64,000 bases of DNA from Planctomycetaceae bacterium (GTDB lineage: Bacteria; Planctomycetota; Phycisphaerae; Tepidisphaerales; Tepidisphaeraceae), in the NCBI GenBank assembly GCA_027487775.1, contig JAIYCY010000014.1:1-64000 (forward strand). Direction: 5' to 3'. Below are positions 15,454 through 23,365 of this stretch, one piece after another. The notes beneath the pieces were generated by a model that ran no database searches, was not told where the DNA came from, and saw nothing but the letters and a program-made list of their open reading frames with translations. A program made the translations under genes and the position numbers. The stretch's first letter is position 1; every line of letters begins with the position of its first letter.

Positions 15454-16308
15454 ATGCTCTCGGCCCCGATCCTCGTGCTTGACAGTGCCTTGGCGGGCTT
15501 GCGCCTGATTGGAAGGTTGCGCGACAAGCTGCCGGAGGAGCGGCTGCTCTTTTTTGCGGATGTCTCTCGACATCCGTATCACGTCCGATCAGTCGAGAGT
15601 ATTGAGCGGTTGGTCCGACAGAATCTGAAGTTTGCGGGTCGGGACGGATTCAAGCACGTGGTGCTCGGGTGCGATATTGCGTCGGCGGTCCTTGCGCCGC
15701 TTCCGCCGGGCTGGACGGGTGTGATCGATCCCGCCGCTCGTGCGGCGGTCGATGCGGCGGGCTCGCTCGACAAGCCTGTGATAGGCGTGCTGAGTTCAAC
15801 GCCCGCCATCGAGCGTCGCGCGTTGGAGCGAGCTCTGATGAAGCGCCGCACCCGCGCCCGGCTTCACCTCCGACCCGCTCACACCCTCGCGATGTTGGCG
15901 GAGGAAGGTCGTGATCACGACGATCCGCTGCTCATCCTCGCGATCGAGCAGACCATTCGCCCGCTGCTGGATCGCGCCTGCGATGTCATTTTGCTGGCGT
16001 CCACATCGCTTTGCACCATTCGCACCTCGATCGCCTCGGTTGCGGGCCCGCACGTGAGAGTCGTCGATGTCGCCGACGCTGTCGCGGATGATGTTGCACG
16101 AAGACTCACGCGTGCCCGACTGCTTCGCCCGGCCTCTTCACACGCCCCGCACGCCCCCACGCTCCGCTGGATGCTCACCGACGAATCCCCCGCCATCTTC
16201 GACCGCGCCGAACGACTTGCAGGTTTCGAGCTCCCTCCACCCACGATCGTCAACACCGACGACCTCGATCAACTCCCCAGCGACAGCCGCCTGCGACCCA
16301 CTGCCTAA
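15454..16308 (+). CDS. Asp/Glu racemase-like protein, probably inactive as MurI
   Basis: A 284-residue protein that can be followed along glutamate racemase: LDSALAGL in place of FDSGVGGL, FFADVSRHPYHVRS in place of the YxGDTxxxPYG region, VVLGCDIASAVL in place of VIACNTASA, and DVILLASTSL in place of DxLILGCTHYP. The first catalytic Cys is kept but its Asn neighbour is Asp, and the second catalytic Cys and the following His are both Ser. Hence racemisation by the two-Cys mechanism is unlikely. Start is ATG 15454, or GTG 15448. It diverges from the response regulator and converges with nfo, four bases apart. Confidence 0.68.
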   Translation: MLSAPILVLDSALAGLRLIGRLRDKLPEERLLFFADVSRHPYHVRSVESIERLVRQNLKFAGRDGFKHVVLGCDIASAVLAPLPPGWTGVIDPAARAAVDAAGSLDKPVIGVLSSTPAIERRALERALMKRRTRARLHLRPAHTLAMLAEEGRDHDDPLLILAIEQTIRPLLDRACDVILLASTSLCTIRTSIASVAGPHVRVVDVADAVADDVARRLTRARLLRPASSHAPHAPTLRWMLTDESPAIFDRAERLAGFELPPPTIVNTDDLDQLPSDSRLRPTA

Positions 16309-16312
16309 GCGA

Positions 16313-17182
16313 CTATCTCAGAAGCCGGGCATTCTTGAGGGCCTCCACATTCACCACATCCCAGTCGCACCCGTCCGGATGTTTTTCCTTGGGTGTCTCG
16401 AGGATCTTCGGCACGTTCTTGAATCGTTTGTCTTTGATGATGGGCGCAAATCCTTCGAGTCCGATCGTGCCCAGCCCGATGTGTTCGTGCCGGTCCACGC
16501 GCGAGCCGAGCGGTTTTTTGGAGTCGTTCAAATGCCACACCTTCACGCGATCCACGCCGACGGTTTGGTCCACGTCGCGCATCAGCCCTGAGAACTTCCG
16601 CCCGCGAAAGTCATAGCCCGCCGCGAACAGGTGGGCGGTGTCGAGGCATATGCCCAGCCGCTCCGAGTTGCCGCACAACTCGATGATTGTTCCGAGATGT
16701 TCCAGCCGATGCCCGAGCGATGTCCCCTGCCCGGCGGTCGATTCGAGGCAAATCACCGTTCGCCCTTTCGCATGTCGCTTCAGAAGTCCAGACAGCGCAT
16801 CAGCGATCCGCTCAAGCCCCGCGGCCTCATCGCTCGCGTCGTCGCGCTTGCCCATATGTGCCCCCGGGTGCATCACCAGATACGGAATCGCGAGCAACTC
16901 ACATCGCGAGATCTCATCGTCGCACAACCCGATGCTTTTGGCCCGCAGCATCTCATCCGGGGAGGCCAGATTGATCAGATACGAATCGTGGGAGACAGTC
17001 TGATCAAATCCCGCCTGATCACAGGCACTTTTCCACGTGTCGACGGCTTTGGGATCAAGAGGCGGGGCTTTCCATTGTTGCTGGTTCTTCGTAAAGACCT
17101 GCACGGTCGAAAGCCCCAGTCGCTTGGCTTCCGCGACTGCTTTCTCCATTCCGCCCGCGATCGACAGATGACTTCCGAACAT
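16313..17182 (-). CDS. nfo: Endonuclease IV (AP endonuclease)
   Basis: Zinc-dependent apurinic/apyrimidinic endonuclease of base-excision repair, 289 residues, TIM-barrel fold. It begins FGSHLSIAGGMEKAV, typical for Nfo, with QVFTKNQQQW next; metal ligands can be seen in HPGAHMG near residue 108, CLESTAGQG near 146, CLDTAHLFAAGYD near 178 and HLNDSKKPLGSRVDRHEHIG near 215. GGGAG precedes the ATG by seven bases. It lies four bases after the membrane-protein gene upstream, so the two form an operon. The 3' end abuts the racemase-like gene. Confidence 0.95.
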   Translation of the reverse strand: MFGSHLSIAGGMEKAVAEAKRLGLSTVQVFTKNQQQWKAPPLDPKAVDTWKSACDQAGFDQTVSHDSYLINLASPDEMLRAKSIGLCDDEISRCELLAIPYLVMHPGAHMGKRDDASDEAAGLERIADALSGLLKRHAKGRTVICLESTAGQGTSLGHRLEHLGTIIELCGNSERLGICLDTAHLFAAGYDFRGRKFSGLMRDVDQTVGVDRVKVWHLNDSKKPLGSRVDRHEHIGLGTIGLEGFAPIIKDKRFKNVPKILETPKEKHPDGCDWDVVNVEALKNARLLR

Positions 17183-17186
17183 GCCT

Positions 17187-17912
17187 TCACTCCCTCACGC
17201 GCCCACGCGCCGCGACCGCGACCAGCAACGTCGCACTCGCCGCCGAAGCAAGTGCGCCGTAGATGAACGTCAGGCTCGGGGGCAACAGATACATCAACAC
17301 GCACATCGGAACCCAGTATCCCCAGCACGGGATCAACACCGGGACGACTTCCCGCACATACCAATCCCGCCCGATCCGTCGCATCAAGCTTCGAATACTG
17401 TATCGAACCTCGCGCAAGCTGTAGCAGATCACGATCCACGGAATCCCAATCAAGGGCGTGTAGACCAACTGATCGATCCCCACCTTCAGTGCCACCACGC
17501 CCACCTCGCGCGAATCCCCAAGCCAGCCGCCGAGAAGGCGATAGAACAGATCGATGTACAAACCCGCAAGGCTAAAGATTCCCATGTTGAACAGCACGTC
17601 GCGCAGGCGTTGTCGATCCAGTTTGCGGTCAACGCCGGTGATGAACTTGAAGATTTCCGGCACCACGCCGGCCATGATCGGCATCACGATCATCGGAAAG
17701 GGCCAGCCCACCTTCGCCTTAAGCCCGGCGGCCGCGTCGCATGCGCGAGCGAACCCTGCGTGATTGAAATAAGCGATCACAACGCCCAGCCCGATCAACT
17801 GAATCAGCACGAACGGTTTCCAGAGTCGTCGCAGTTGAATCCACGCCGGGCGAGCCAGTTCGCCGAGACTCGGTCTTGAATCGATTTCGATGGTAGCATC
17901 CGAAGGGTTCAC
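17187..17912 (-). CDS. Membrane protein, distantly Mpv17/PMP22-like
   Basis: A 241-residue protein with four to five hydrophobic segments. Two stretches recall the Mpv17/PMP22 family: KVGIDQLVYTPLIGIPW (compare the family's K-DQ-P region) and the final WVPMCVLMYLLPPSLTFIYG. The match is by eye and weak, and the function of bacterial members is unknown. I prefer the GTG at 17912 because GGAG lies five bases upstream; a GTG at 17918 is also in frame. It is the first gene of a two-gene operon with nfo. Confidence 0.6.
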   Translation of the reverse strand: MNPSDATIEIDSRPSLGELARPAWIQLRRLWKPFVLIQLIGLGVVIAYFNHAGFARACDAAAGLKAKVGWPFPMIVMPIMAGVVPEIFKFITGVDRKLDRQRLRDVLFNMGIFSLAGLYIDLFYRLLGGWLGDSREVGVVALKVGIDQLVYTPLIGIPWIVICYSLREVRYSIRSLMRRIGRDWYVREVVPVLIPCWGYWVPMCVLMYLLPPSLTFIYGALASAASATLLVAVAARGRVRE

Positions 17913-18075
17913 ATGCACTCCGACGCAGAAACTGATTCAGGCCGCTTTCGAACCGTCGCGTCATCGCGTCGGGAGTGGGGATGATAGTGGAATCAGAGCG
18001 GTTGACCATTGATCCGTCCTGAAGCGTAGGATCGAGTGTTGGTCAACTCGGATCGGTTCGTGGTACACCACGCCG

Positions 18076-18732
18076 ATGCTCAAGATCGAACGCCTGTTGA
18101 TCGCCACCAAAAACGCGGGGAAGACTGCCGAGTTTACGGACATGCTCGGCCCGGTATTGCCTGGTTGCAGTTGTCTTGATCTTCGACAGTTTTCTGAGAT
18201 CCAGGACGTTCCCGAGACAGGCAGCACGTTCTCCGACAACGCCTGCCTCAAGGCCGCCGGCTATGCGCGGGCGCTGGCGAGCCTTCATCCGACGCTCGGG
18301 CCTTGCCACGCACTGGCAGACGACAGCGGGCTCGAAGTCGACGCGCTAGGCGGATCTCCGGGCGTGCGATCGGCGCGCTGGGCCGAACTTCATGCACGCG
18401 GAAAGGGGGACGCGGACAACAATCGACTTCTGCTCGAGCAACTCGCTCAGACGCCCGAAGCCGCCCGCACCGCGCGATTCGTCTGCACGCTCGCACTGGC
18501 GGATCCCGACGGAAACATCCTTCTTACGACTTCCGACACGATCGAGGGTCGGATTCTTACTGAGCCTCGCGGTCACAACGGATTCGGCTACGACCCGTTG
18601 TTCCTCGTGCCGCACCTCCATCGCACGACTGCCGAGCTCACCCCATCGGAGAAGCACGCCATCAGCCATCGCGGTCGGGCGCTTCGCCGCTTGTCAGCTC
18701 TGATTCATCGCCTGAGCGTATCCAAGACCTGA
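18076..18732 (+). CDS. rdgB: Non-canonical purine NTP pyrophosphatase, RdgB/HAM1
   Basis: House-cleaning enzyme that hydrolyses ITP, dITP and XTP to the monophosphate, keeping deaminated bases out of nucleic acids. The 218 residues contain the family's IATKNAGKTAEF at the start, ADDSGLEVDALGGSPGVRSARWA near residues 82-101, and GHNGFGYDPLFLV with SEKHAISHRGRAL near the end, all substrate or metal contacts. It is transcribed toward the AAA+ gene; a minor CCTG-AAGG-CAGG hairpin and GGCTTTT lie between the two stops. Confidence 0.95.
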   Translation: MLKIERLLIATKNAGKTAEFTDMLGPVLPGCSCLDLRQFSEIQDVPETGSTFSDNACLKAAGYARALASLHPTLGPCHALADDSGLEVDALGGSPGVRSARWAELHARGKGDADNNRLLLEQLAQTPEAARTARFVCTLALADPDGNILLTTSDTIEGRILTEPRGHNGFGYDPLFLVPHLHRTTAELTPSEKHAISHRGRALRRLSALIHRLSVSKT

Positions 18733-18774
18733 AGGCAGGCTTGTTGGCTTTTGAGACGGATCGTGGCTTCTGGA

Positions 18775-20271
18775 TTAGTCCGCCATCACGCAGCGGTCGT
18801 GGGCCCAGGCGCGTAGCTCGGCGACGCGTTCTGCCATCGTCACGCTCAGCGGCCTCGTTGAACGAATCGCCTCGACCAGTCGCTCCGTCGTCAACTTCGA
18901 TTTGTCTGCGAATGACTGATACATCGCGCTCTTGATCGATTCCTCGATTTCCGCCCCGCTGTATCCGGCCGTCGCTTCGATCAGTTTCGCCATCTCGAGG
19001 GAGCTCATGTCGGCTTTTCGTTTGCCGAGATGAATCCGCAGGATCGCCTCACGAGCCTCGTCGCCCGGCAGATCGACGAAAAAGATTTCATCGAACCGTC
19101 CCTTGCGGACAAGTTCCGGCGGTAGGCTCGCGATGTCGTTGGCGGTTGCGATCAGAAACGTGCTCGACCGATGTTCCTGCATCCAGGTCAGCAGCGTGCC
19201 GAACATGCGCTTGCTCAGTCCGCCGTCAGCGCTTTCGGCACTCGCGCTTGCGAATGCTTTTTCGATTTCGTCGATCCACAGGACGACCGGGGACATCATC
19301 TCGGCTTGTCGAAATGCGTCGCGTAGGTTTCGTTCGGTTTCCCCGACGAATTTGTTGAAGAACGCCCCGACATCCATGCGTAGGAGCGGTCTTCGCCACG
19401 CGGTCGCACACGCTTTGGCGGCCAGCGATTTACCCGCGCCCTGTACGCCGAGCAGCAACACCCCTCGGGGCGGTTCCAGGCCGGCCTCGCGTGCGCGATC
19501 GCTAAACGCCTCGCGTCGCAGGTTCAGCCAGCCCTTCAGGGTCTTCAATCCCCCGATCTCATCCATCGACGCTGGCGCATCCACAAACTCCAGCAAGCCC
19601 GTCTTGGACAGGATTTCTTTCTTGAACTTCAGCACATTCGCCACATCCGCCGCCGACAACGAACGATCGCTCGCCATCGCCTCCAGCATTGCCTGCTTGG
19701 CTTGTCGCCGCGTCAGCCCGCGCATGTTTCGCAGGACCGCGCCACGATCCTCTGGCGAGAGTCGATCAACGATGCGGTTTCGCTTCCCGATCGTCTGCAG
19801 CAGATCGTTCAAAATCTCGTCCAGCTCATCTTCGTTCGGAAAGCTGAGTTCCATCCGCGCGCAGGTCCCCTGAATCACCGCCGGCAGATTTTCGCCCGCA
19901 TCCACCAGAATCAACGTCATCGATCCCGAGTCCCCCGCACGCGAGATCACATCCCGCAAGAGTCGCAGCGTTCGAGGCTTGTTCAGATGGCTCCCCAGAT
20001 CCAGCATCACCACCACACCGCCGACCGTCGCGTTCCGCAAGATGTGTTCAAGTGCTCGTTCGGGCTCCTCGGTTCCGGGCACGACGCTGTCCTTGAGATC
20101 ACCGTCGCGGAGGCCCTCTGAATTGCTCCACACCCAAAGCGGAAGCTTGAATCGTGCCTGCACCCCGCGAACCACATCGAGGGCGTACTCCTCCTCGAAC
20201 GTGATGATCGAAACCGCCGGATGGCGGGCGGACAGTAATTGCTCGAGTCGGGTAAGGTCGCTTGCGGGCAT
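18775..20271 (-). CDS. AAA+ ATPase of the Ycf46 type
   Basis: A 498-residue protein. The first 230 residues are a degenerate nucleotide-binding-like region; a canonical AAA+ module follows with Walker A GVQGAGKSLAAK near residue 268, Walker B VVLWIDEIEKAF near 325, sensor-1 FLIATANDIASLP and a RKGRFDEIFFVDLP arginine-finger region, then the lid with SGAEIEES. This is the arrangement of Ycf46 proteins, which in cyanobacteria are linked to carbon uptake control and elsewhere are uncharacterised. It diverges from the orphan gene at 20329 with 57 bp between starts, hinting at shared control. Confidence 0.85.
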   Translation of the reverse strand: MPASDLTRLEQLLSARHPAVSIITFEEEYALDVVRGVQARFKLPLWVWSNSEGLRDGDLKDSVVPGTEEPERALEHILRNATVGGVVVMLDLGSHLNKPRTLRLLRDVISRAGDSGSMTLILVDAGENLPAVIQGTCARMELSFPNEDELDEILNDLLQTIGKRNRIVDRLSPEDRGAVLRNMRGLTRRQAKQAMLEAMASDRSLSAADVANVLKFKKEILSKTGLLEFVDAPASMDEIGGLKTLKGWLNLRREAFSDRAREAGLEPPRGVLLLGVQGAGKSLAAKACATAWRRPLLRMDVGAFFNKFVGETERNLRDAFRQAEMMSPVVLWIDEIEKAFASASAESADGGLSKRMFGTLLTWMQEHRSSTFLIATANDIASLPPELVRKGRFDEIFFVDLPGDEAREAILRIHLGKRKADMSSLEMAKLIEATAGYSGAEIEESIKSAMYQSFADKSKLTTERLVEAIRSTRPLSVTMAERVAELRAWAHDRCVMAD

Positions 20272-20328
20272 GGGGTCGATTTTACTGGAGTTTCAAGCAA
20301 AGCGGGAAGAAGTTCCGATAAAGCCAAC

Positions 20329-20934
20329 ATGAGCATTACCGTCGATGACCAACCCGTCGAAGCCCAACAGCTCGGCGTTCGCACCGTCGGCGAGCTTCTT
20401 GCGCGCATCGCTGACGACAATCGGCTGGTCGTCAGTCTGATGGTCGACGGCATGCGCCCGCAGGCTGATGCGCTCGAAGATCTCCGCGCGCAGCCGCTCG
20501 AAGGTCGCGTCGTCTACATCGAAACGACCGAACCCCACGAAATCGCCGGCGAGGTCATCGACGAAGCGCGAAAGCTTCTCTTCGAGGCCGAAACGCTCCG
20601 CGGTCAGGCGGTCGAGCATTTGCAGAACGACAGGCCCGCCGAGGCGTTCAAACGGTTGGCTGTCTGTTTCCGCACGTGGGGCTGGACGCGTGAGAGCATC
20701 GAAAAGCTCGCCTTGCTTCTGCGTATCGATCTCGAACAGGTCCGACTCGATGAGCAGACCCTCGCCGACTGGCTGATCGCCTTCACGCAACAGCTCGAAG
20801 AGATTCGCCAATCCCTCGAAGCCCGCGACTACACGCGTCTTTCCGACGTTCTTGCCTACGAAGCCGACGCCACCAACACCCGCTGGCAGGAAGCCCTCGA
20901 CGCGATCGAGTCCACGCTCCGCCCGCCTCATTAG
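20329..20934 (+). CDS. Conserved-style hypothetical protein
   Basis: A soluble 201-residue protein with no signal peptide or membrane segment. The N-terminal 60 residues are beta-rich (SITVDDQPV, LVVSLMVDGMRP, GRVVYIETT); the rest is predicted helical with an acidic, Leu-rich character. I do not recognise the family. The frame is open to 20239, but ATG 20329 gives the more protein-like N-terminus. Its divergent pairing with the Ycf46-type ATPase is the only contextual clue. Confidence 0.7.
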   Translation: MSITVDDQPVEAQQLGVRTVGELLARIADDNRLVVSLMVDGMRPQADALEDLRAQPLEGRVVYIETTEPHEIAGEVIDEARKLLFEAETLRGQAVEHLQNDRPAEAFKRLAVCFRTWGWTRESIEKLALLLRIDLEQVRLDEQTLADWLIAFTQQLEEIRQSLEARDYTRLSDVLAYEADATNTRWQEALDAIESTLRPPH

Positions 20935-21047
20935 CAGCATCTCGCCGAGTCATGGCTTGCGTTGATGGCGTGAGTTTTTTCTTTCATGTCCCGGGGCGGG
21001 ACGATCGTTTCGGACACTTTCGCGATCGTCGGGGTCGCGGAATCGCC

Positions 21048-21075
21048 TTGATGCTTGGGGGGACGTGGGTATAGT
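21048..21075 (+). promoter_or_regulatory. Promoter giving a leaderless antitoxin transcript
   Basis: -35 TTGATG at 21048-21053, 16-base spacer, -10 TATAGT at 21070-21075. The antitoxin ATG at 21082 lies six bases after the -10, exactly where transcription should begin, and no Shine-Dalgarno is present. Confidence 0.6.
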
Positions 21076-21081
21076 TTGACC

Positions 21082-21282
21082 ATGGGCACGCTCACCGAAA
21101 TCGAAGCTGCAGCCGACAAGTTGTCGGCAGAGCAGAAGCAAGAGCTGCTGCTGTTCCTCGCCGAGCGGTTGCGTGCCCAGGGCGCACCATTGCCCGCGCC
21201 CCGACAGATGGCGCCGGCACAGATCCAGCAATGGATCGCCGAGGATGAAGCCGACGGGCAACGATTCCGCGAGGGCGCGTGA
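21082..21282 (+). CDS. VapB-type antitoxin-like protein
   Basis: A 66-residue acidic, helical protein: TEIEAAADKLSAEQKQELLLFLAERL, shortened here to its first 20 residues TEIEAAADKLSAEQKQELLL, then a Pro/Gln-rich hinge and IAEDEADGQRF. This resembles small putative addiction-module antitoxins that pair with PIN-domain toxins. Its stop codon overlaps the GTG of a following frame beginning RLFLDASVLID, the classic start of a VapC toxin, which supports the assignment. I see no clear DNA-binding fold, so self-regulation is unproven. Confidence 0.65.
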   Translation: MGTLTEIEAAADKLSAEQKQELLLFLAERLRAQGAPLPAPRQMAPAQIQQWIAEDEADGQRFREGA

Positions 21283-21317
21283 GGTTGTTTCTGGATGCAA
21301 GCGTGCTGATCGACTGA
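21279..21317 (+). pseudogene. VapC-like PIN toxin, truncated after 12 codons
   Basis: A GTG overlapping the antitoxin stop (GTGA) opens a frame that reads MRLFLDASVLID and then hits TGA. FLDASVLID carries the first catalytic Asp of PIN-domain ribonucleases. Neither the same frame nor the other two show PIN sequence in the next 370 bases, so the toxin was lost by deletion or replacement rather than by one point mutation. What is left is an antitoxin without its toxin. Confidence 0.7.
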
Positions 21318-21688
21318 ATCCCCCGCCTCCGATCGCCCGAAACGGACCGTCGCAGCGGGTGCGTGACATGCGCCGTCGAGTCGGCATCGTGGCGGGACGG
21401 GGGCGGTGCGTTGCACGACGGGCGTGTATTGATCGGCCCGCGCTCGGCATCCATGCGCCCGCGGGTGATTTTTTCTGACGTCATGTTCCTTTTGGTTTTT
21501 GGTGATCGTCGGACTCAAGCGGCGTGGCTTTCGGAGCGATTTTTCGGGTGTGCCTTGCGGCTGGCGATCGGCGGGTCGGTCGCCCGACTTGTGCCGAGCG
21601 GCCGGGACGATGGACGCAGACGCGGCTTGTTTCGGTCCGCTTGGTGATGCGACGTTCGCGCGACGCGAGGCGTGTCGACTTGTTTACA
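21318..21688. other. Gene-free region after the toxin remnant
   Basis: About 370 bp with no open frame that looks like protein and no recognisable RNA. It contains only a TGACGTCA palindrome at 21476-21483. It may be scar sequence from the loss of the PIN toxin. Confidence 0.45.
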
Positions 21689-22765
21689 TTACAGAGTGGG
21701 TCGTTGCATGGCTTGGACGATTTGTTCAGCGAGTTCGACGGCAGCCAGTCCGTCTTTGCCCGGTGTTGGCATGGCACTGCCCGACATGACGGCGGTGACG
21801 AACGCTTCCAGCTGCCCGCGGATCGGGTCGTGTTTGCCGTTTTCTTCGGGCATTTCGAGTTCTCTGACATCGACGAGTTCAGCGTAGTTGACCTGAGAGA
21901 GATCTTCGATTTCACCGACCTGGATTTGTCGGACGACGTCTCGGATTTGTCCGAGATTTTCGCCGCGTCGGATGACGATGCCGTAGCGTTTTTGGTAGTC
22001 GAGTGAGACGTAGGCATCGGCGCTGAAGACGCGGAGTTTGCGTTCGGTTTTGAGGGCGAGCCGTGAGGCCGTGAGATTGGCGACGCATCCGTTTTCGAAG
22101 CGCAGGCGTACGTTGCAGATATCTTCGGCGGGTCGTTGATTGGAGGCGTCCTGTCCGATGACGGAGACGCCTGTTGCGTCGATGGAGCAGACTTTGGATT
22201 TTGCGAGCAGTTGGACGATGTCGATGTCGTGAATCATCATGTCGAGTACGACGCCGACATCGATCGATCGGAAGGTGAGCGGGCTGATGCGTGTGACTTC
22301 GATGAAAGCGGGTTTGAGTCCGAGTTCGAGCATGGCGCGGACGGCGGGGTTGTAGCGTTCGATGTGTCCGACCATCAAGGGCGTGTTGTGTTTGTGGGCG
22401 AGATCGACGATTTCGCGTGCGATGTTGGAGGTTGGTGCGAGGGGCTTTTCGATCAGACATGCGACGCCGCGTTCGAGGAAGGGCCTTGCCGCCTCGAGAT
22501 GATGGACGGTGGGTACGGCGATGCTGACGGCTTTGACGCGTTCGGCCATGGCTTGTAGATGAGTTGCGGTCTGGCATCCGAAGTCATGCGCGGCGGCGAT
22601 GGCCGCGCTGGGGTCGGCGTCGTAGACCCATTCCAGATGTGCTTCGGGCATTTCTGCATAGGTCCGGGCGTGCAATCTTCCCATCCGACCACAACCGACC
22701 ACCCCGACCGGAATCCGCCCAGAACCAGCCCCCTCGATGCCCGCGACCTTGTTTGCCTGTGCCAT
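21689..22765 (-). CDS. Gfo/Idh/MocA-family oxidoreductase
   Basis: NAD(P)-dependent sugar or cyclitol dehydrogenase of 358 residues. The Rossmann motif is GVVGCGRMGRLH near residues 21-32; the family's EKP signature is CLIEKPLAP near 103-111; the active-site region has GHIERYNPAV near 132 and MIHDIDIVQLL near 178. The family covers inositol, glucose, and sugar-nucleotide dehydrogenases; the substrate cannot be read off. ATG 22765 is preferred over TTG 22771. It diverges from the DUF3467 gene at 22913. Confidence 0.88.
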   Translation of the reverse strand: MAQANKVAGIEGAGSGRIPVGVVGCGRMGRLHARTYAEMPEAHLEWVYDADPSAAIAAAHDFGCQTATHLQAMAERVKAVSIAVPTVHHLEAARPFLERGVACLIEKPLAPTSNIAREIVDLAHKHNTPLMVGHIERYNPAVRAMLELGLKPAFIEVTRISPLTFRSIDVGVVLDMMIHDIDIVQLLAKSKVCSIDATGVSVIGQDASNQRPAEDICNVRLRFENGCVANLTASRLALKTERKLRVFSADAYVSLDYQKRYGIVIRRGENLGQIRDVVRQIQVGEIEDLSQVNYAELVDVRELEMPEENGKHDPIRGQLEAFVTAVMSGSAMPTPGKDGLAAVELAEQIVQAMQRPTL

Positions 22766-22912
22766 GCTCAAATGCTCGCACGCCCTCGCTCCACGTCAAC
22801 CCGTTCGGCACTTCAAACTTCTGATTTGAAACCGATCGCAAGATCGCGCACACTACTTCGCTCGGAATCGTCTTTGAACTGTTCGATAGAGTCCCTTTAT
22901 GTAAGGAGCACC

Positions 22913-23236
22913 ATGGCCGAAGAATCCAATCCCGCGCAGACCCCCGACCAACAAGTCCAGGTCCTGCTCGACGAGCGTGAACTCAAGAGCATGTACGCCA
23001 ACGCGTACCGCATCCACACCTCGGCGGAAGAGGTGATCGTGGATCTGGGCTTCAACATGCCCAACCCGAATCCGAATCCGCAGAACCCGGGCCAACAGCA
23101 ACTGCTGTTCAAGGTCACCGATCGCGTGATCCTGAGCTACACCAACGCCAAGCGTCTGGCGATCAGCCTCACGCAGTTGGTCAAGCGCTTCGAGCAACAG
23201 TTCGGCGAAATCCCGCTCCAGCCGGGCAAGCGCTGA
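22913..23236 (+). CDS. DUF3467 protein
   Basis: A 107-residue soluble protein whose core YANAYRIHTSAEEVIVDLGF and the later VILSYTNAKRLAISLTQLV match the small DUF3467 family, of unknown function but widespread in planctomycetes and related phyla. A short Asn/Pro repeat (NPNPNPQNP) interrupts the middle. AAGGAG lies five bases before the ATG. The stop codon is embedded in the first unit of a 13-bp tandem repeat. Confidence 0.82.
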   Translation: MAEESNPAQTPDQQVQVLLDERELKSMYANAYRIHTSAEEVIVDLGFNMPNPNPNPQNPGQQQLLFKVTDRVILSYTNAKRLAISLTQLVKRFEQQFGEIPLQPGKR

Positions 23237-23294
23237 TTGTTGGCGCTGATTGTTGGCGCTGATTGTTGGCGCTGATTGTTGGGCGCTGATCTTG
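23230..23294. repeat. 13-bp tandem repeat spanning the DUF3467 stop codon
   Basis: Four exact copies of GCGCTGATTGTTG at 23230, 23243, 23256 and 23269, then a decayed fifth (GCGCTGATCTTG). The stop TGA of the upstream gene is inside the first copy, so the array seems to have grown out of the end of the gene. The unit is not a multiple of three and the array is non-coding after the stop. Confidence 0.85.
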
Positions 23295-23365
23295 AGCGCT
23301 CAATTGATGTCTGTCTGACGCGGCTCCCCGCATCGTGTTACAGTCGTGATGCCTTGGGGACCCAA

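Noticed and set aside
23230..23294. Possible CRISPR array
   Set aside because: Units are 13 bp and directly abutting without spacers, and no cas gene is nearby; it is a plain tandem repeat.
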